In this document: piece by piece, positions 8,839-17,426 of the stretch
Layout of the letters: every line of letters begins with the position of its first letter
How positions within the stretch are numbered: the first letter of the stretch is position 1
Assembly (NCBI RefSeq): GCF_018613835.1
Contig: NZ_JAGGPM010000029.1
Coordinates: 186,001 to 250,000 of the forward strand
Direction of reading: 5' to 3'
DNA: 64,000 nt
Source: Arthrobacter sp. ISL-5
GTDB taxonomy: Bacteria > Actinomycetota > Actinomycetes > Actinomycetales > Micrococcaceae
Made by a program: the position numbers and the translations under genes
The notes under the pieces: generated by a model
What the model was told of the DNA's origin: nothing
The model's input: the letters and a program-made list of their open reading frames with translations, nothing else
Databases searched by the model: none

Positions 8839-9174
8839 CTACTTTGCGCCCTTCGCCACTGTGAACAGGAAGGTCGAATCTTCTTCGGCCTCGAGGCTGT
8901 GCAGTCCGTCCGGGACGATCAGCAGGTCACCGGGCTTTCCGTCCCACGAGTTCTCACCTGCCCGCAACCGGAGGCTGCCTTGGAGTACGAAGACCGTGGC
9001 GTCGCCCGGGTTCTGGTGCTCGCTCAACTGGGTGCCGGCCTTGAGCGCCATGACGGTCTGGCGGAGCACCTTCTCGTGCCCGCCATAGACCGTGTCGGCG
9101 GCCCGCCCGTTGCTCGCGGCAAGGGCCGCGGCAAGCTGCTGCCGGGCCAGGGCGTCGATCGATATTTTCTGCAT
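8839..9174 (-). CDS. cupin-domain protein
   Basis: The 111-residue product is a single small cupin: the first motif region contains EHQNPGDATVFVLQG and the second contains PGDLLIVPDGLHSLEA. The single His of each motif could bind one metal. The ATG at 9174 is the family-consistent start; upstream codons in frame do not look like protein and the ribosome-binding site is weak. Small cupins of this type act as sensors or minor enzymes, so no reaction is claimed. It converges on the glycerophosphodiesterase gene. Confidence 0.72.
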   Translation of the reverse strand: MQKISIDALARQQLAAALAASNGRAADTVYGGHEKVLRQTVMALKAGTQLSEHQNPGDATVFVLQGSLRLRAGENSWDGKPGDLLIVPDGLHSLEAEEDSTFLFTVAKGAK

Positions 9175-9467
9175 GAGGCCACGGTACTCAGAAGGGACTT
9201 CCGGCGATATAGGCCGGCGGACCTGCACACGCCCGCCATCAGGAAAAAGATGCGACCGGAGCGGCTTGGAATACCAGACCCCGTATCGACGGCGGCGACA
9301 GAACTGGGAAGCACTGATCAAAATGGCCGAAAATGCCCGGTATTCCGGACAATTACTGCCTGAGCGCCGGAATCCTCGCAGAAGCACTGGCCTCAGTTTG
9401 GAATACCAAGTAACTTTAAGGGGAAACCCGCCTACGCCCCCGGGCGGCCTTCCCCAAGGAGACAACG

Positions 9468-10805
9468 ATGTGCCTTCATGACCACACCTCTGCCCCGCTG
9501 CTGCCAGCTGATGTCCCGCGCCGCGGCATCCTGGCCGGTGCCGCCGCCCTCGCCGGAATCTCCGTTGCGAGCATCGCCGCCCAGCTCGCCGGGGCCCCGG
9601 CCGCACATGCCGCAGAGCGCCCCTCCGGGCCCGACTACCGGGGCAGCCCCATCGCACACCCGCCCCTGATCATCGAGGGCGGCACCATCGTGGATCCCAA
9701 GACCGGTGACGCCGTCGAAGACGGCGTACTGGTGCTCGACGGCGGCAGGGTCGCCGCCGTCGGAACCCGGGATGCCACGCGCAAGGCGGTCGCCGCCGTC
9801 GCAGGCCGGGCCCGCGTCCTCAACGCCTCGGGGCGCTGGGTGCTCCCCGGGCTCATCGACGTCCATGTCCACGCGAATGCGTTCGCCGATGCCCGCGCCA
9901 TCCTGCAGGGCGGCGCGACCAGCGTCAGGAGCGGGTCGAGCAGTTTCTACCAGGACGTCGCGCTTGCGGCGCTCCCCGAGTGGGCCCCCGGCGTCTCGCC
10001 CCGCATGATGCCTGCAGGACTGTTTATCTCCCCGGAGCTCGGCGACTCGCTCCTCGCGGACCCCGACCTCGCGCCGCTGGCCACCCTCTCCGGGGGCGTG
10101 AAGGAAACGACCGACCTCGCCTACCTGACCCGGGTCAACCTCAAGCGCGGCGCCGCGGTCATCAAGACCCGCGCCAATCCCCGCGCCGGGCTGCCGGAGC
10201 AGGATCCCCGCGAACTTGTCTATAACTACGAGCAGCTTTCCGCCGTGGTCAAGGCGGCCAAGGGCGCGGGCGTCCTGTGCCATGCCTACAGCGCCGAGGG
10301 GATCGACGGTGCCGTCCGGGCCGGGGTGCGAAGCATCGAGCACGGCGTCTTCGTCACCGAGCAGACCATCTCCGAGATGGCCCGCCGCGGCACCTACTTC
10401 ACGCCCACTATGGATGCCATCACCAGCATGGCAGCCTCCGCCAACCCCATCCTCGCCGCCCGCGGCAAGGAGTACACGCCGATTCTCCAGGCTGCGGTGC
10501 GTGCCGCGCAGGAGGCAGGCGTGACGATCGTGGCCGGCACCGACTCCTTCGGCACCGACGTGACGCCGATCGGCACGGAGGCGCGCCTCCTCGCCGAGGC
10601 CGGGCTCTCCCCGCTCGAGGCCCTGCGGTCCGCGACGGTCCACGCCGCCCGCCTGCTCGGCTGGAGCGAAACTGCGGGCCGGCTGGTGCGCGGCTCCTTC
10701 GCCGACGCGATCGTGGTGGACGCCGATCCTCTGGCAGACGCCTCCGCCCTCGAGAAAGTCAGCGCCGTTGTGGCCCAGGGAGCCTTGGTGCGCAACGGGC
10801 TCTGA
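9468..10805 (+). CDS. Tat-exported amidohydrolase-family protein (prolidase/imidazolonepropionase-like)
   Basis: This 445-residue protein starts with a twin-Arg export signal (RR at 18-19 before a hydrophobic stretch ending near AHAAE). The amidohydrolase metal site is complete: HVH at 133-135, a candidate bridging Lys at 233, His 272, His 292 and Asp 359 (GTDS). This is the arrangement of secreted peptidase-like or imidazolonepropionase-like members. A substrate cannot be named. The 293 bases upstream (9175-9467) hold no recognisable gene; they carry its promoter region and the divergent cupin's. Confidence 0.82.
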   Translation: MCLHDHTSAPLLPADVPRRGILAGAAALAGISVASIAAQLAGAPAAHAAERPSGPDYRGSPIAHPPLIIEGGTIVDPKTGDAVEDGVLVLDGGRVAAVGTRDATRKAVAAVAGRARVLNASGRWVLPGLIDVHVHANAFADARAILQGGATSVRSGSSSFYQDVALAALPEWAPGVSPRMMPAGLFISPELGDSLLADPDLAPLATLSGGVKETTDLAYLTRVNLKRGAAVIKTRANPRAGLPEQDPRELVYNYEQLSAVVKAAKGAGVLCHAYSAEGIDGAVRAGVRSIEHGVFVTEQTISEMARRGTYFTPTMDAITSMAASANPILAARGKEYTPILQAAVRAAQEAGVTIVAGTDSFGTDVTPIGTEARLLAEAGLSPLEALRSATVHAARLLGWSETAGRLVRGSFADAIVVDADPLADASALEKVSAVVAQGALVRNGL

Positions 10806-10900
10806 GCCTCCGGCACTCTTCAGGCCCTCTCGGAACGCCCTGCGCCCGTGCGATGCCCCGGGCTATCTCTTCAAGCACACGGCGGACGTTTCGGTAGAGG

Positions 10901-11287
10901 CTATGTGGCAAGGCGGGCGAAACCTGCGTGAAAGTCACGAACAATGACCGCTCCACTGCCCAGGAGCTTCGCCTTGGCTTGAAGCTGCGCCACGAGTTCC
11001 TCGCCGGGGCGGCCAAATATTTCGATCGTCCGCATCATCACGAGGGGTGCCATCCGGGGGAACTTGGGTCCCGCGACCTGCATGTGGAACTCCAATGAGG
11101 CCAGATCCGGGTGGATGTGCAGAACGCTCATCGTGGCGCCGTCCGCTGAGAAATAGACGCGGTAGGAGATGATCCGAGGCTCATTCAACTCGACGAACGC
11201 GGCCAGCTCCGCCATGGCTGCCTTGAGCTCCTCAAGCTTGCCGGGGCGGACCTCTGACGTATCGAGATATGCGATGAAATCAACCAT
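10901..11287 (-). CDS. small antibiotic-biosynthesis-monooxygenase-like protein
   Basis: The 128-residue protein has the short alpha/beta pattern of ferredoxin-fold dimeric monooxygenases (VDFIAYLDTSEVRPGKLEEL at the start, SVLHIHPD in the middle), but no catalytic residues are defined in this family, so the call is tentative. The ATG at 11287 is used because GGGAGGG lies five bases upstream. It is divergent from acdS across the palindrome at 11367-11395, so the two genes may be controlled together. Confidence 0.5.
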   Translation of the reverse strand: MVDFIAYLDTSEVRPGKLEELKAAMAELAAFVELNEPRIISYRVYFSADGATMSVLHIHPDLASLEFHMQVAGPKFPRMAPLVMMRTIEIFGRPGEELVAQLQAKAKLLGSGAVIVRDFHAGFARLAT

Positions 11288-11366
11288 GTCATCCCTCCCG
11301 CCCCAGGCCCGGCTCAACCAGCCGGGAATCTGATCCGCTGTGATCAATACTCCTCCCGAATAGGGC

Positions 11367-11395
11367 CACGGGACTATATTGCATTTAGTCCCGTG
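11367..11395. promoter_or_regulatory. perfect 10-bp inverted repeat operator between acdS and the monooxygenase-like gene
   Basis: The arms CACGGGACTA (11367-11376) and TAGTCCCGTG (11386-11395) are exactly complementary, with a 9-base AT-rich spacer. A -10-like TATATT (11375-11380) lies inside it for the acdS direction and TATAGT for the other. This is the layout of a repressor or activator site serving both genes. No regulator gene is adjacent. Confidence 0.65.
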
Positions 11396-11436
11396 TTTCG
11401 TTGCGTGCCGATCTCTCGCGAAAAGGAACCAGTCGA

Positions 11437-12447
11437 ATGGCTATATCCGATTTCCCGCGTTACCCGTTGCTCTTCGGGCCGAGTCCCGTGCACCCGCTCA
11501 CGCGGCTCTCCGAGCACCTTGGCGGTGCGACGATCTGGGCCAAGCGCGAGGACGTCAACAGCGGCCTGGCTTATGGCGGCAACAAGACCAGGAAACTCGA
11601 GTACCTCGTGCCGGATGCGATCGCGCAGGGTGCGGACACGCTCGTCTCGATCGGCGGCTACCAGTCCAACCACACACGGCAAGTCGCAGCTGTCGCCGCG
11701 AAGATCGGCATGAAGTGCGTCCTCGTCCAGGAGAACTGGGTCGACTGGCCTGATCCCCTCAACGACCGCGTCGGCAACATCATGCTGTCGCGCATCATGG
11801 GTGCCGAGGTGCGCCTGGATCCGGCCGGCTTCGGGATCGGGTTCAAGTCGAGCTGGGAGTGCGCCCTTGAAGACGTCAGGAACGCCGGTGGCGTGCCATA
11901 CGCGATTCCCGCCGGCGCGTCCGATCATCGCCTCGGCGGGCTCGGCTTCGCCAACTGGGCCTTGGAGGTCGAGCAGCAGGAGAAGGAGCTCGGGGTCTTT
12001 TTCGACACGATCGTGGTCTGCAGCGTCACCGGATCCACGCAGGCCGGCATGATCGCAGGCTTCGCCGGGCAGGATCGTTCGCGCCGGGTCATAGGAATCG
12101 ACGCTTCCGCCAAGATCGACGAGACACGTGAGCAGGTTGCCCGCATCGCCCGCAATACAGCCGCCCTCATCGAACTGGGCCGGGACGTGCGCGACGACGA
12201 AATCACGGTGCGTCCGGAGTGGGCCGGGGAGTTCTACGGCATCCCGGTCGAGTCGACGCTCGAGGCGATCAGGCTCACCGGCCGGCTCGAGGGTGTGATC
12301 ATCGATCCCGTCTACGAAGGCAAGTCAATGGCGGGCCTCATCGATCTCGTGTCGAGCGGCGAGATTCCCCGGGATTCGACGGTGCTCTTTGCGCACCTCG
12401 GCGGGCAGCCGGCGTTGAACGCCTATTCGGCCCTGTTCCGGCAGTAG
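11437..12447 (+). CDS. acdS: 1-aminocyclopropane-1-carboxylate deaminase
   Basis: This 336-residue PLP enzyme matches ACC deaminase along its length. It opens plant ACC to 2-oxobutanoate and ammonia, lowering ethylene in the root zone and feeding the bacterium nitrogen. The PLP Lys is in GGNKTRK at residue 50. The residues that separate true ACC deaminase from D-cysteine desulfhydrase are present: Tyr 293 and Glu 294 in YEGKS and Leu 321 in HLGG, equivalent to Y294, E295 and L322 of the Pseudomonas enzyme. The ATG at 11437 follows AAGGA. It is divergent from a small monooxygenase-like gene with a strong palindrome between. Confidence 0.93.
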   Translation: MAISDFPRYPLLFGPSPVHPLTRLSEHLGGATIWAKREDVNSGLAYGGNKTRKLEYLVPDAIAQGADTLVSIGGYQSNHTRQVAAVAAKIGMKCVLVQENWVDWPDPLNDRVGNIMLSRIMGAEVRLDPAGFGIGFKSSWECALEDVRNAGGVPYAIPAGASDHRLGGLGFANWALEVEQQEKELGVFFDTIVVCSVTGSTQAGMIAGFAGQDRSRRVIGIDASAKIDETREQVARIARNTAALIELGRDVRDDEITVRPEWAGEFYGIPVESTLEAIRLTGRLEGVIIDPVYEGKSMAGLIDLVSSGEIPRDSTVLFAHLGGQPALNAYSALFRQ

Positions 12448-12502
12448 ATCTCACTGGTCAGCATCAGCGACCAAGGCTGCCCGACAGGCCAGCTGGCAGG
12501 GC

Positions 12503-12528
12503 GGTTTCGACAAGCTCAAGCCAGCGGG
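12503..12528 (+). repeat. dispersed repeat fragment (GGTTTCGACAAGCTC type)
   Basis: GGTTTCGACAAGCTCAAGCC followed by AGCGGG resembles a short dispersed sequence common between genes in Arthrobacter relatives. A related palindromic version is at 48796-48823. It is downstream of acdS and may mark an old repeat insertion. Confidence 0.45.
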
Positions 12529-12565
12529 CGAACCGGAATTGGTCCGGTTTTGACCCCTTTGATTC

Positions 12566-12614
12566 GGCCCTGAAACAGGCATATGAACGGAACGTAAAAC
12601 CCTGTTTCAGGGCC
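12566..12614. repeat. perfect 14-bp inverted repeat downstream of acdS
   Basis: GGCCCTGAAACAGG (12566-12579) is exactly repeated in inverse at 12601-12614, separated by 21 AT-richer bases. It lies between the acdS stop and the MFS gene. It could be a long-loop terminator (there is no T-run) or a regulator site. The rest of 12448-12717 holds the dispersed repeat and the operator at 12669. Confidence 0.6.
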
Positions 12615-12668
12615 ATGAAAAGGCTCTAACTACGGGGTTTTCGGCCAAATTCGTGGTCTAGCTTGGGA

Positions 12669-12691
12669 ATTGGTTCGACCAAGGAACCAAT
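12669..12691. promoter_or_regulatory. FadR-type GntR operator candidate before the amide operon
   Basis: Two overlapping palindromes are visible: ATTGGTTC-N7-GAACCAAT over the whole span and TTGGT-TCG-ACCAA at 12670-12682. The second matches the TGGTnnnACCA pattern bound by PdhR/LldR-like GntR regulators. It lies about 27 bases before the MFS start, and a GntR regulator is the next gene (14158), so local autoregulation is likely. Confidence 0.6.
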
Positions 12692-12717
12692 CTTCCACTG
12701 CTTTCAGGAGCCCCTCC

Positions 12718-14049
12718 ATGAACGTCACCACGGAACAAAAGCCACCCTCTGCTGCCACCCCGCCGGCGGTCACCACCACCGAGACCCAAGCATCGCCGTC
12801 GTCCGGCCGTTTCCTTCCTGTCAGCCGCAAGCGCCCGGGCCCCATCGCCGTCACCGCCCTGTTCTCGCTGGGCTGGGTGTTCATGTACGCGGACCGCAAC
12901 ATCCTGTCCCCGGTGATGAGCGTCATCCAGGACCAGTGGGGGCTGAACAGGGGCCAGCTGGGCCTCATGTCCACCGTTTTCTTCATTACCTACGCGCTGA
13001 TGCAGATCCCCACCGGATACCTGGCCGACCGCGTCGGCCGGGTACGCGTCGTCGTCGCCGGCTACGTGGTCTTCGGCATCGGCACCATCCTGAGCGGGTT
13101 CGCCCCGGGCTTCGTGATCTTCCTGCTGATGCGTGCCTTCACCGGCCTGGGCGAGGGAACCTTCTACAGCCCCGTCTACGGCATTTCCTCCAGCTACATT
13201 TCGGCCAAATGGCGCGGAGTCTCCGCGGCGCTGATCAACAGCGGCATGGCCATCGGCATCTCGCTGGGCTTCATCGGCTCGAGCTACCTCACCTTCACCC
13301 TGGGACTGGAATGGCACATCACGTTCCTCGTCTTCGGCGCCGCCACGCTGGTGGTGGCCTACCTCATCCACTACTACCTGTCGCCCATCGACGCCGAGCA
13401 CAAGGCCCAGGCCGCGAGCGCCGCCGCGGCAGTCCAAACCGAGGGCGCCGCCGCTGACCCGGAGTCGAACAAGGCCCTCTTCACCCGCAACCACATCCTC
13501 ACCTACGTGCTGATCTTCTGCTCGCTCTACGGCTTCTTCTCCATGCTCACCTGGCTGCCCACCTACCTCCAGCAGGCCCGCGATGTGGCACCGTCCCAGA
13601 CCGGCATCATCGCCTCGCTGGTGCCCTGGGCCTCCATTCCGGGCGCCATCCTGCTGAGCATGCTGGCCCGGCGCCTCCGCAACACCCGCCCGCTGATCGT
13701 CGCCCTGGCGGTGCTCGGCGGCCTGTGCCAGATCCTGGTGCCCATGACCGGTGACTACTCGCTCATGATCGTCGGGCTCGTGGTCTACGGCCTGGTGGGC
13801 AAGCTCGCCCTGGACCCGATCCTCATCGCGTTCCTCGCCGAAAACACCCCGCGGTCCATGTACTCCCGCGCCTACGGCTACTTCAACTTCGCCGGTATGC
13901 TGTCCTCAATATTCGCGCCCTACATCACCGGTGCCCTGGCAGATGCGACGGGCGCCCTCGAGGCCGGCTTCTACCTCTCGGCTGTGCTGCTGCTCGTCGG
14001 CGCCGTGGCGTTCTGCTTCACCAAGCCCGCCCTCATGCCGGCCAGCTAG
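12718..14049 (+). CDS. MFS transporter
   Basis: The 443-residue protein has 12 predicted membrane helices, with the MFS loop motif at DRVGRVRVVV after helix 2 and a long central loop. The first helix region reads GWVFMYADRNILSPV, as in anion/cation symporters for organic acids. The ATG at 12718 follows CAGGAG. It heads a likely operon with a GntR regulator, acetamidase/formamidase, amidase and a DUF1275 protein, so it probably imports an amide or related nitrogen compound. The substrate is inferred from neighbours only. Confidence 0.82.
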   Translation: MNVTTEQKPPSAATPPAVTTTETQASPSSGRFLPVSRKRPGPIAVTALFSLGWVFMYADRNILSPVMSVIQDQWGLNRGQLGLMSTVFFITYALMQIPTGYLADRVGRVRVVVAGYVVFGIGTILSGFAPGFVIFLLMRAFTGLGEGTFYSPVYGISSSYISAKWRGVSAALINSGMAIGISLGFIGSSYLTFTLGLEWHITFLVFGAATLVVAYLIHYYLSPIDAEHKAQAASAAAAVQTEGAAADPESNKALFTRNHILTYVLIFCSLYGFFSMLTWLPTYLQQARDVAPSQTGIIASLVPWASIPGAILLSMLARRLRNTRPLIVALAVLGGLCQILVPMTGDYSLMIVGLVVYGLVGKLALDPILIAFLAENTPRSMYSRAYGYFNFAGMLSSIFAPYITGALADATGALEAGFYLSAVLLLVGAVAFCFTKPALMPAS

Positions 14050-14157
14050 CGCCGGCCGGACGGCAACCGCCGCCGGTCCCGCCCCCGGCAAAGCCCGACG
14101 GCGGCACGCACCATCGCCGAGACCGCGCCACTCCGGCGCTCAGAAAGAAAGGCCACG

Positions 14158-14904
14158 ATGATCGCCCCACAGGGTCCCCGCCCCGCACTCGGTCACCCCG
14201 CACTTGGGAAGCCCGCTCTTGGAAAGCCCGCGCTCCGGAAGACGGCGTCGATGAGCGCGGAAGTTGCCGCCTACCTGGAACGCGAAATTGCCTCCCGCGG
14301 CCTCAAGCCCGGAGACAAGCTCCCCACGGAGCGCGAATTGGCAGCACAGCTGTCCGTCTCCCGCGCAACCGTCCGGGCGGCGCTTCAGGACCTCGAGTCA
14401 AAGCATCTTCTGGAGCGGACCCAGGGGCGGGGCACCTCTGTGGCGGCACCACCGGCGTCGGTCAACGAGCTCTACGAGCGGCTCGCCAGCGTTGACCGCG
14501 CACAGCAGGACGTGGCGGAACTGCGCGGCGCCATGGAACCGCTGGTGGCTGAACTGGCCGCCCTGCGGTGCAGCGCCGCGGACCTGATCCAGCTTCAGGA
14601 TGTGCTGGCCGCGTCCAATGAGCACCTTTCCCCCGAGGAAGCACTGCGCATGGACGTGCAGTTTCACACGATCCTGGCCCAGGCCGCCCGGAACCAGCTC
14701 ATGACCACCGTGCTCACCCTCGCCAACTCCTGGACCTCAGACGTCCGCCTCCGCTCACACTCCACGCTTGAGGGCCGCCGCTGTTCCATCGAGGGCCACC
14801 GACACATCCTTGAAGCCGTCCAGGCCAGGGACGCCACCGCCGCCGGCATCGCCATGCGCGACCATCTGGCCGACGTCGCCCTCCTCATCCAGCAGCAGCC
14901 GTAG
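14158..14904 (+). CDS. GntR/FadR-family transcriptional regulator
   Basis: A winged helix-turn-helix (about residues 35-100, LPTERELAAQLSVSRATVRAAL) is joined to an all-helical FCD ligand domain (about 110-240) with Asp and His ligand candidates in LRMDVQFHTIL and EGHRH. Before the DNA-binding domain is a short low-complexity run made of repeated PALGK units (residues about 9-27), which is unusual. The ATG at 14158 follows AGAAAGG. It sits inside the amide operon, whose promoter region has a matching TGGTnnnACCA palindrome. Confidence 0.85.
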   Translation: MIAPQGPRPALGHPALGKPALGKPALRKTASMSAEVAAYLEREIASRGLKPGDKLPTERELAAQLSVSRATVRAALQDLESKHLLERTQGRGTSVAAPPASVNELYERLASVDRAQQDVAELRGAMEPLVAELAALRCSAADLIQLQDVLAASNEHLSPEEALRMDVQFHTILAQAARNQLMTTVLTLANSWTSDVRLRSHSTLEGRRCSIEGHRHILEAVQARDATAAGIAMRDHLADVALLIQQQP

Positions 14905-14941
14905 CAACGGAACCACGCTGCCCTACCCACGGGAGAGAATC

Positions 14942-16069
14942 TTGACCACCTCACTCATCCTGCCGTCCACGGCACCGGCACCCGCACCGGCAACAGCCCT
15001 GCAGTCCTGGGACGGCGTCCCGGACGGAACCGCCTACCTTCCCGCCACCATCGACAACGTGCTCTGGGGATCCCTCCCCTGCGCCGGCGACCGGCCCGTG
15101 CTCACTGTGGATCCCGGGGCCGAAGTCACCATCGACACCATCAGCCACGAAGGCATCCTCGAGGACCAGGGCCGTGATCCGCTCGCGTTCTTCGGCGGCC
15201 ACGGCGTGGACGCCTCCATGGTGCTGGACGACGCCGTCTCACTCGCCGCCTCGGACATCCAGCGGCTTCAGCGAGGACTCGGCCCCCACGTGGTGACCGG
15301 CCCGGTCGCCGTCAAAGGCGCCCGCCCCGGCGACCTGCTGAAGATCACGGTGCTGGAAACCACGCCGCGCGTGCCCTACGGCGTCATCTCCAGCCGCCAC
15401 GGCAGAGGCTCGCTGACCGGCGAGTTCCCGCTCGGCCCGGACACCTACAGCGCCTTCGCCACCGTCCGGGACACCGCGGACGGAACGCCCTCCGGCTGGC
15501 TGCCCTTGCGGCCCGGCGGGGAACCGTCGGTGCACTTTCCGCTGAAGCCCTTCCTGGGCATCATGGGCGTCGCGGTCGACGGCACCAAGCGGCCGCACTC
15601 GGTGCCGCCCGGACGCCACGGCGGAAACATCGACATCAACTTGCTGACCGCTGGGAACTCGCTGTACCTCCCGGTGCAGGTCCCCGACGCGCTGGCCTAC
15701 GTCGGCGATCCGCACTTTGCGCAGGGCGACGGCGAGGTCTCGCTCACCGCCATGGAGGCGTCACTGCGGGTGCGGCTGCGCTTCGACGTCATCCCCCAGG
15801 ACGGGGCCGTCCGCAGCTTCGGCGAACTGTCCGGCCCGATGGCCCGGACGCCGGAATTCCTGGTGCCCACCGGCATGGACGAGGACCTCGACACCGCGGT
15901 GCAGAACTGCGTCCGCGCCGCCGTCGCGCTGCTACAGGCCCGCTACGGCATGGATCCCAGCCTCGCGTACGCCTATCTCAGCGCCGCCACGGACTTCAAC
16001 ATCTCCCAGGTGGTCGACATCGTCAAAGGCGTGCACGCCCGCATCCGGGTGGAGGACTTCCTGCCATGA
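14942..16069 (+). CDS. acetamidase/formamidase family protein
   Basis: The 375-residue protein has the FmdA/AmdA family pattern, including FHPLKPFLGIMG-like and GRHGGNIDINLL stretches and the late GDPHFAQGDGEV motif. Such enzymes hydrolyse short amides (formamide, acetamide) to ammonia and the acid. The start is a TTG at 14942 preceded by GGGAGAG, and family similarity begins soon after. It ends in an ATGA overlap with the amidase gene, so the two are translationally coupled. Exact substrate is not shown. Confidence 0.85.
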   Translation: MTTSLILPSTAPAPAPATALQSWDGVPDGTAYLPATIDNVLWGSLPCAGDRPVLTVDPGAEVTIDTISHEGILEDQGRDPLAFFGGHGVDASMVLDDAVSLAASDIQRLQRGLGPHVVTGPVAVKGARPGDLLKITVLETTPRVPYGVISSRHGRGSLTGEFPLGPDTYSAFATVRDTADGTPSGWLPLRPGGEPSVHFPLKPFLGIMGVAVDGTKRPHSVPPGRHGGNIDINLLTAGNSLYLPVQVPDALAYVGDPHFAQGDGEVSLTAMEASLRVRLRFDVIPQDGAVRSFGELSGPMARTPEFLVPTGMDEDLDTAVQNCVRAAVALLQARYGMDPSLAYAYLSAATDFNISQVVDIVKGVHARIRVEDFLP

Positions 16070-17355
16070 CGGGACGGCACGCGATGACCGCGTCAGGCAC
16101 TGACGCCCCGGCAGCCACACCGGCCCTAGCCGTGGACGGGCGGGTCTGGCGAGCTTTCGGCGATCCGCTCGTACCGGCGACCGGAACCGGACCGCTGCAG
16201 GGAACGCGGGTGGCCGTCAAGGACCTGTTCGCCCTCGAGGGCTTCGCCACCGGCGCCGGTAGCGAGGAATGGCTGGCGGAGGCGCGTCCGGAAACGACGA
16301 CGGCGGCCGCGCCGGCCGCACTGTTGGCCGCCGGTGCCGTGGTCGCCGGGATCGCCCGCACCGACGAATTCGCCTACAGCCTGGCCGGCACCAACACGCA
16401 CTACGGCACTCCGCCGAATCCGAAGGCCCCTGACAGGATCAGCGGCGGGTCGTCGTCCGGCTCTGCCAGCGCGGTTTCCCTGGGCCAGGCCGACATCGGG
16501 CTGGGTACGGACACGGGTGGCTCCATCCGCGTCCCCGCGGCCTACCAGGGACTGTACGGAATCCGCACCACCCATGGCGCCGTCTCCGTCCGCGGGCTAC
16601 TGCCGCTGGCACCGTCCTTCGACACCGTGGGCTGGATGACCCGCGACGCCGGGACGCTGGCCGCCGTCGGGAACGTCCTGCTGCCGGGCGGCCGCCCCGA
16701 AGCGCAGCCGCCGGACCCGATTCCACCGGACGCGACTCTGCAGGACGCGACTCTGCAGGAGGCGCGTTTCGCGCCGGAGCTGCTGGCGCTTGCCGAACCG
16801 GACGTCCGCGCCGCCGTCGACAAATTCCTCCACGACTGGACCGCGGGCACCGGCAACCCGCCGCTGGAGCGGACCGGTTTCCGGACGGCGGAGCTGCCCG
16901 GATGGCCGTCCGCCTTCCGGACCGTCCAGGGCTACGAGGCCTGGGACTGCTACGGGTGGTGGATCAGCCGGCACTGGGACTCCCTGGGAGCGGACGTCGC
17001 CGCGCGGTTCCGGACGGCGTCACAGATCAGCCCGGGCGAATGCGGTGCTGCCCGTGAACTGCTCTCCGCCGCGAGGGAGGACATCCGTTCCGTGGTCGGC
17101 AGCGGCGTGCTGGTGCTTCCCAGCGTGTCGTCGGTGGCCCTTCCCATCGACACGGCCGCCGTGGGAGGAAAGAGCATCGAGGCCGTGCGCCGCTCCACGA
17201 TGCAGCTGACCTGCATCGCGGGAATCGCCGGCCTCCCGGCCGTCAACGTCCCGCTGTCCACCGGGGACGGGCTGCCGTGCGGCGTCAGCCTTATCGGCGC
17301 TGCTGGCAGCGACGCCGCGCTCATTAGCCTTGCCGGCAGGCTCGCCGTCCCATGA
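16066..17355 (+). CDS. amidase-signature family amidase
   Basis: The Ser-cisSer-Lys catalytic triad of amidase-signature enzymes is visible: Lys 52 (VAVKDLF), cis-Ser 130 in the GGSSSGSA loop and nucleophile Ser 153 in DTGGSIR. At 429 residues it is slightly short for the family. It hydrolyses a carboxamide to acid and ammonia. Its ATG overlaps the stop of the acetamidase gene. A short 15-base tandem duplication (16729-16758) repeats DATLQ in a loop. Having two unrelated amidases next to each other suggests sequential or alternative amide substrates. Confidence 0.9.
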   Translation: MTGRHAMTASGTDAPAATPALAVDGRVWRAFGDPLVPATGTGPLQGTRVAVKDLFALEGFATGAGSEEWLAEARPETTTAAAPAALLAAGAVVAGIARTDEFAYSLAGTNTHYGTPPNPKAPDRISGGSSSGSASAVSLGQADIGLGTDTGGSIRVPAAYQGLYGIRTTHGAVSVRGLLPLAPSFDTVGWMTRDAGTLAAVGNVLLPGGRPEAQPPDPIPPDATLQDATLQEARFAPELLALAEPDVRAAVDKFLHDWTAGTGNPPLERTGFRTAELPGWPSAFRTVQGYEAWDCYGWWISRHWDSLGADVAARFRTASQISPGECGAARELLSAAREDIRSVVGSGVLVLPSVSSVALPIDTAAVGGKSIEAVRRSTMQLTCIAGIAGLPAVNVPLSTGDGLPCGVSLIGAAGSDAALISLAGRLAVP

Positions 17356-17426
17356 CGCCTCCCGGCCGCCGTCATTCCCGCGGCCGCTCAGATTCCCTCC
17401 ACGTTCCCACCAGCGAAGGACTCCCT

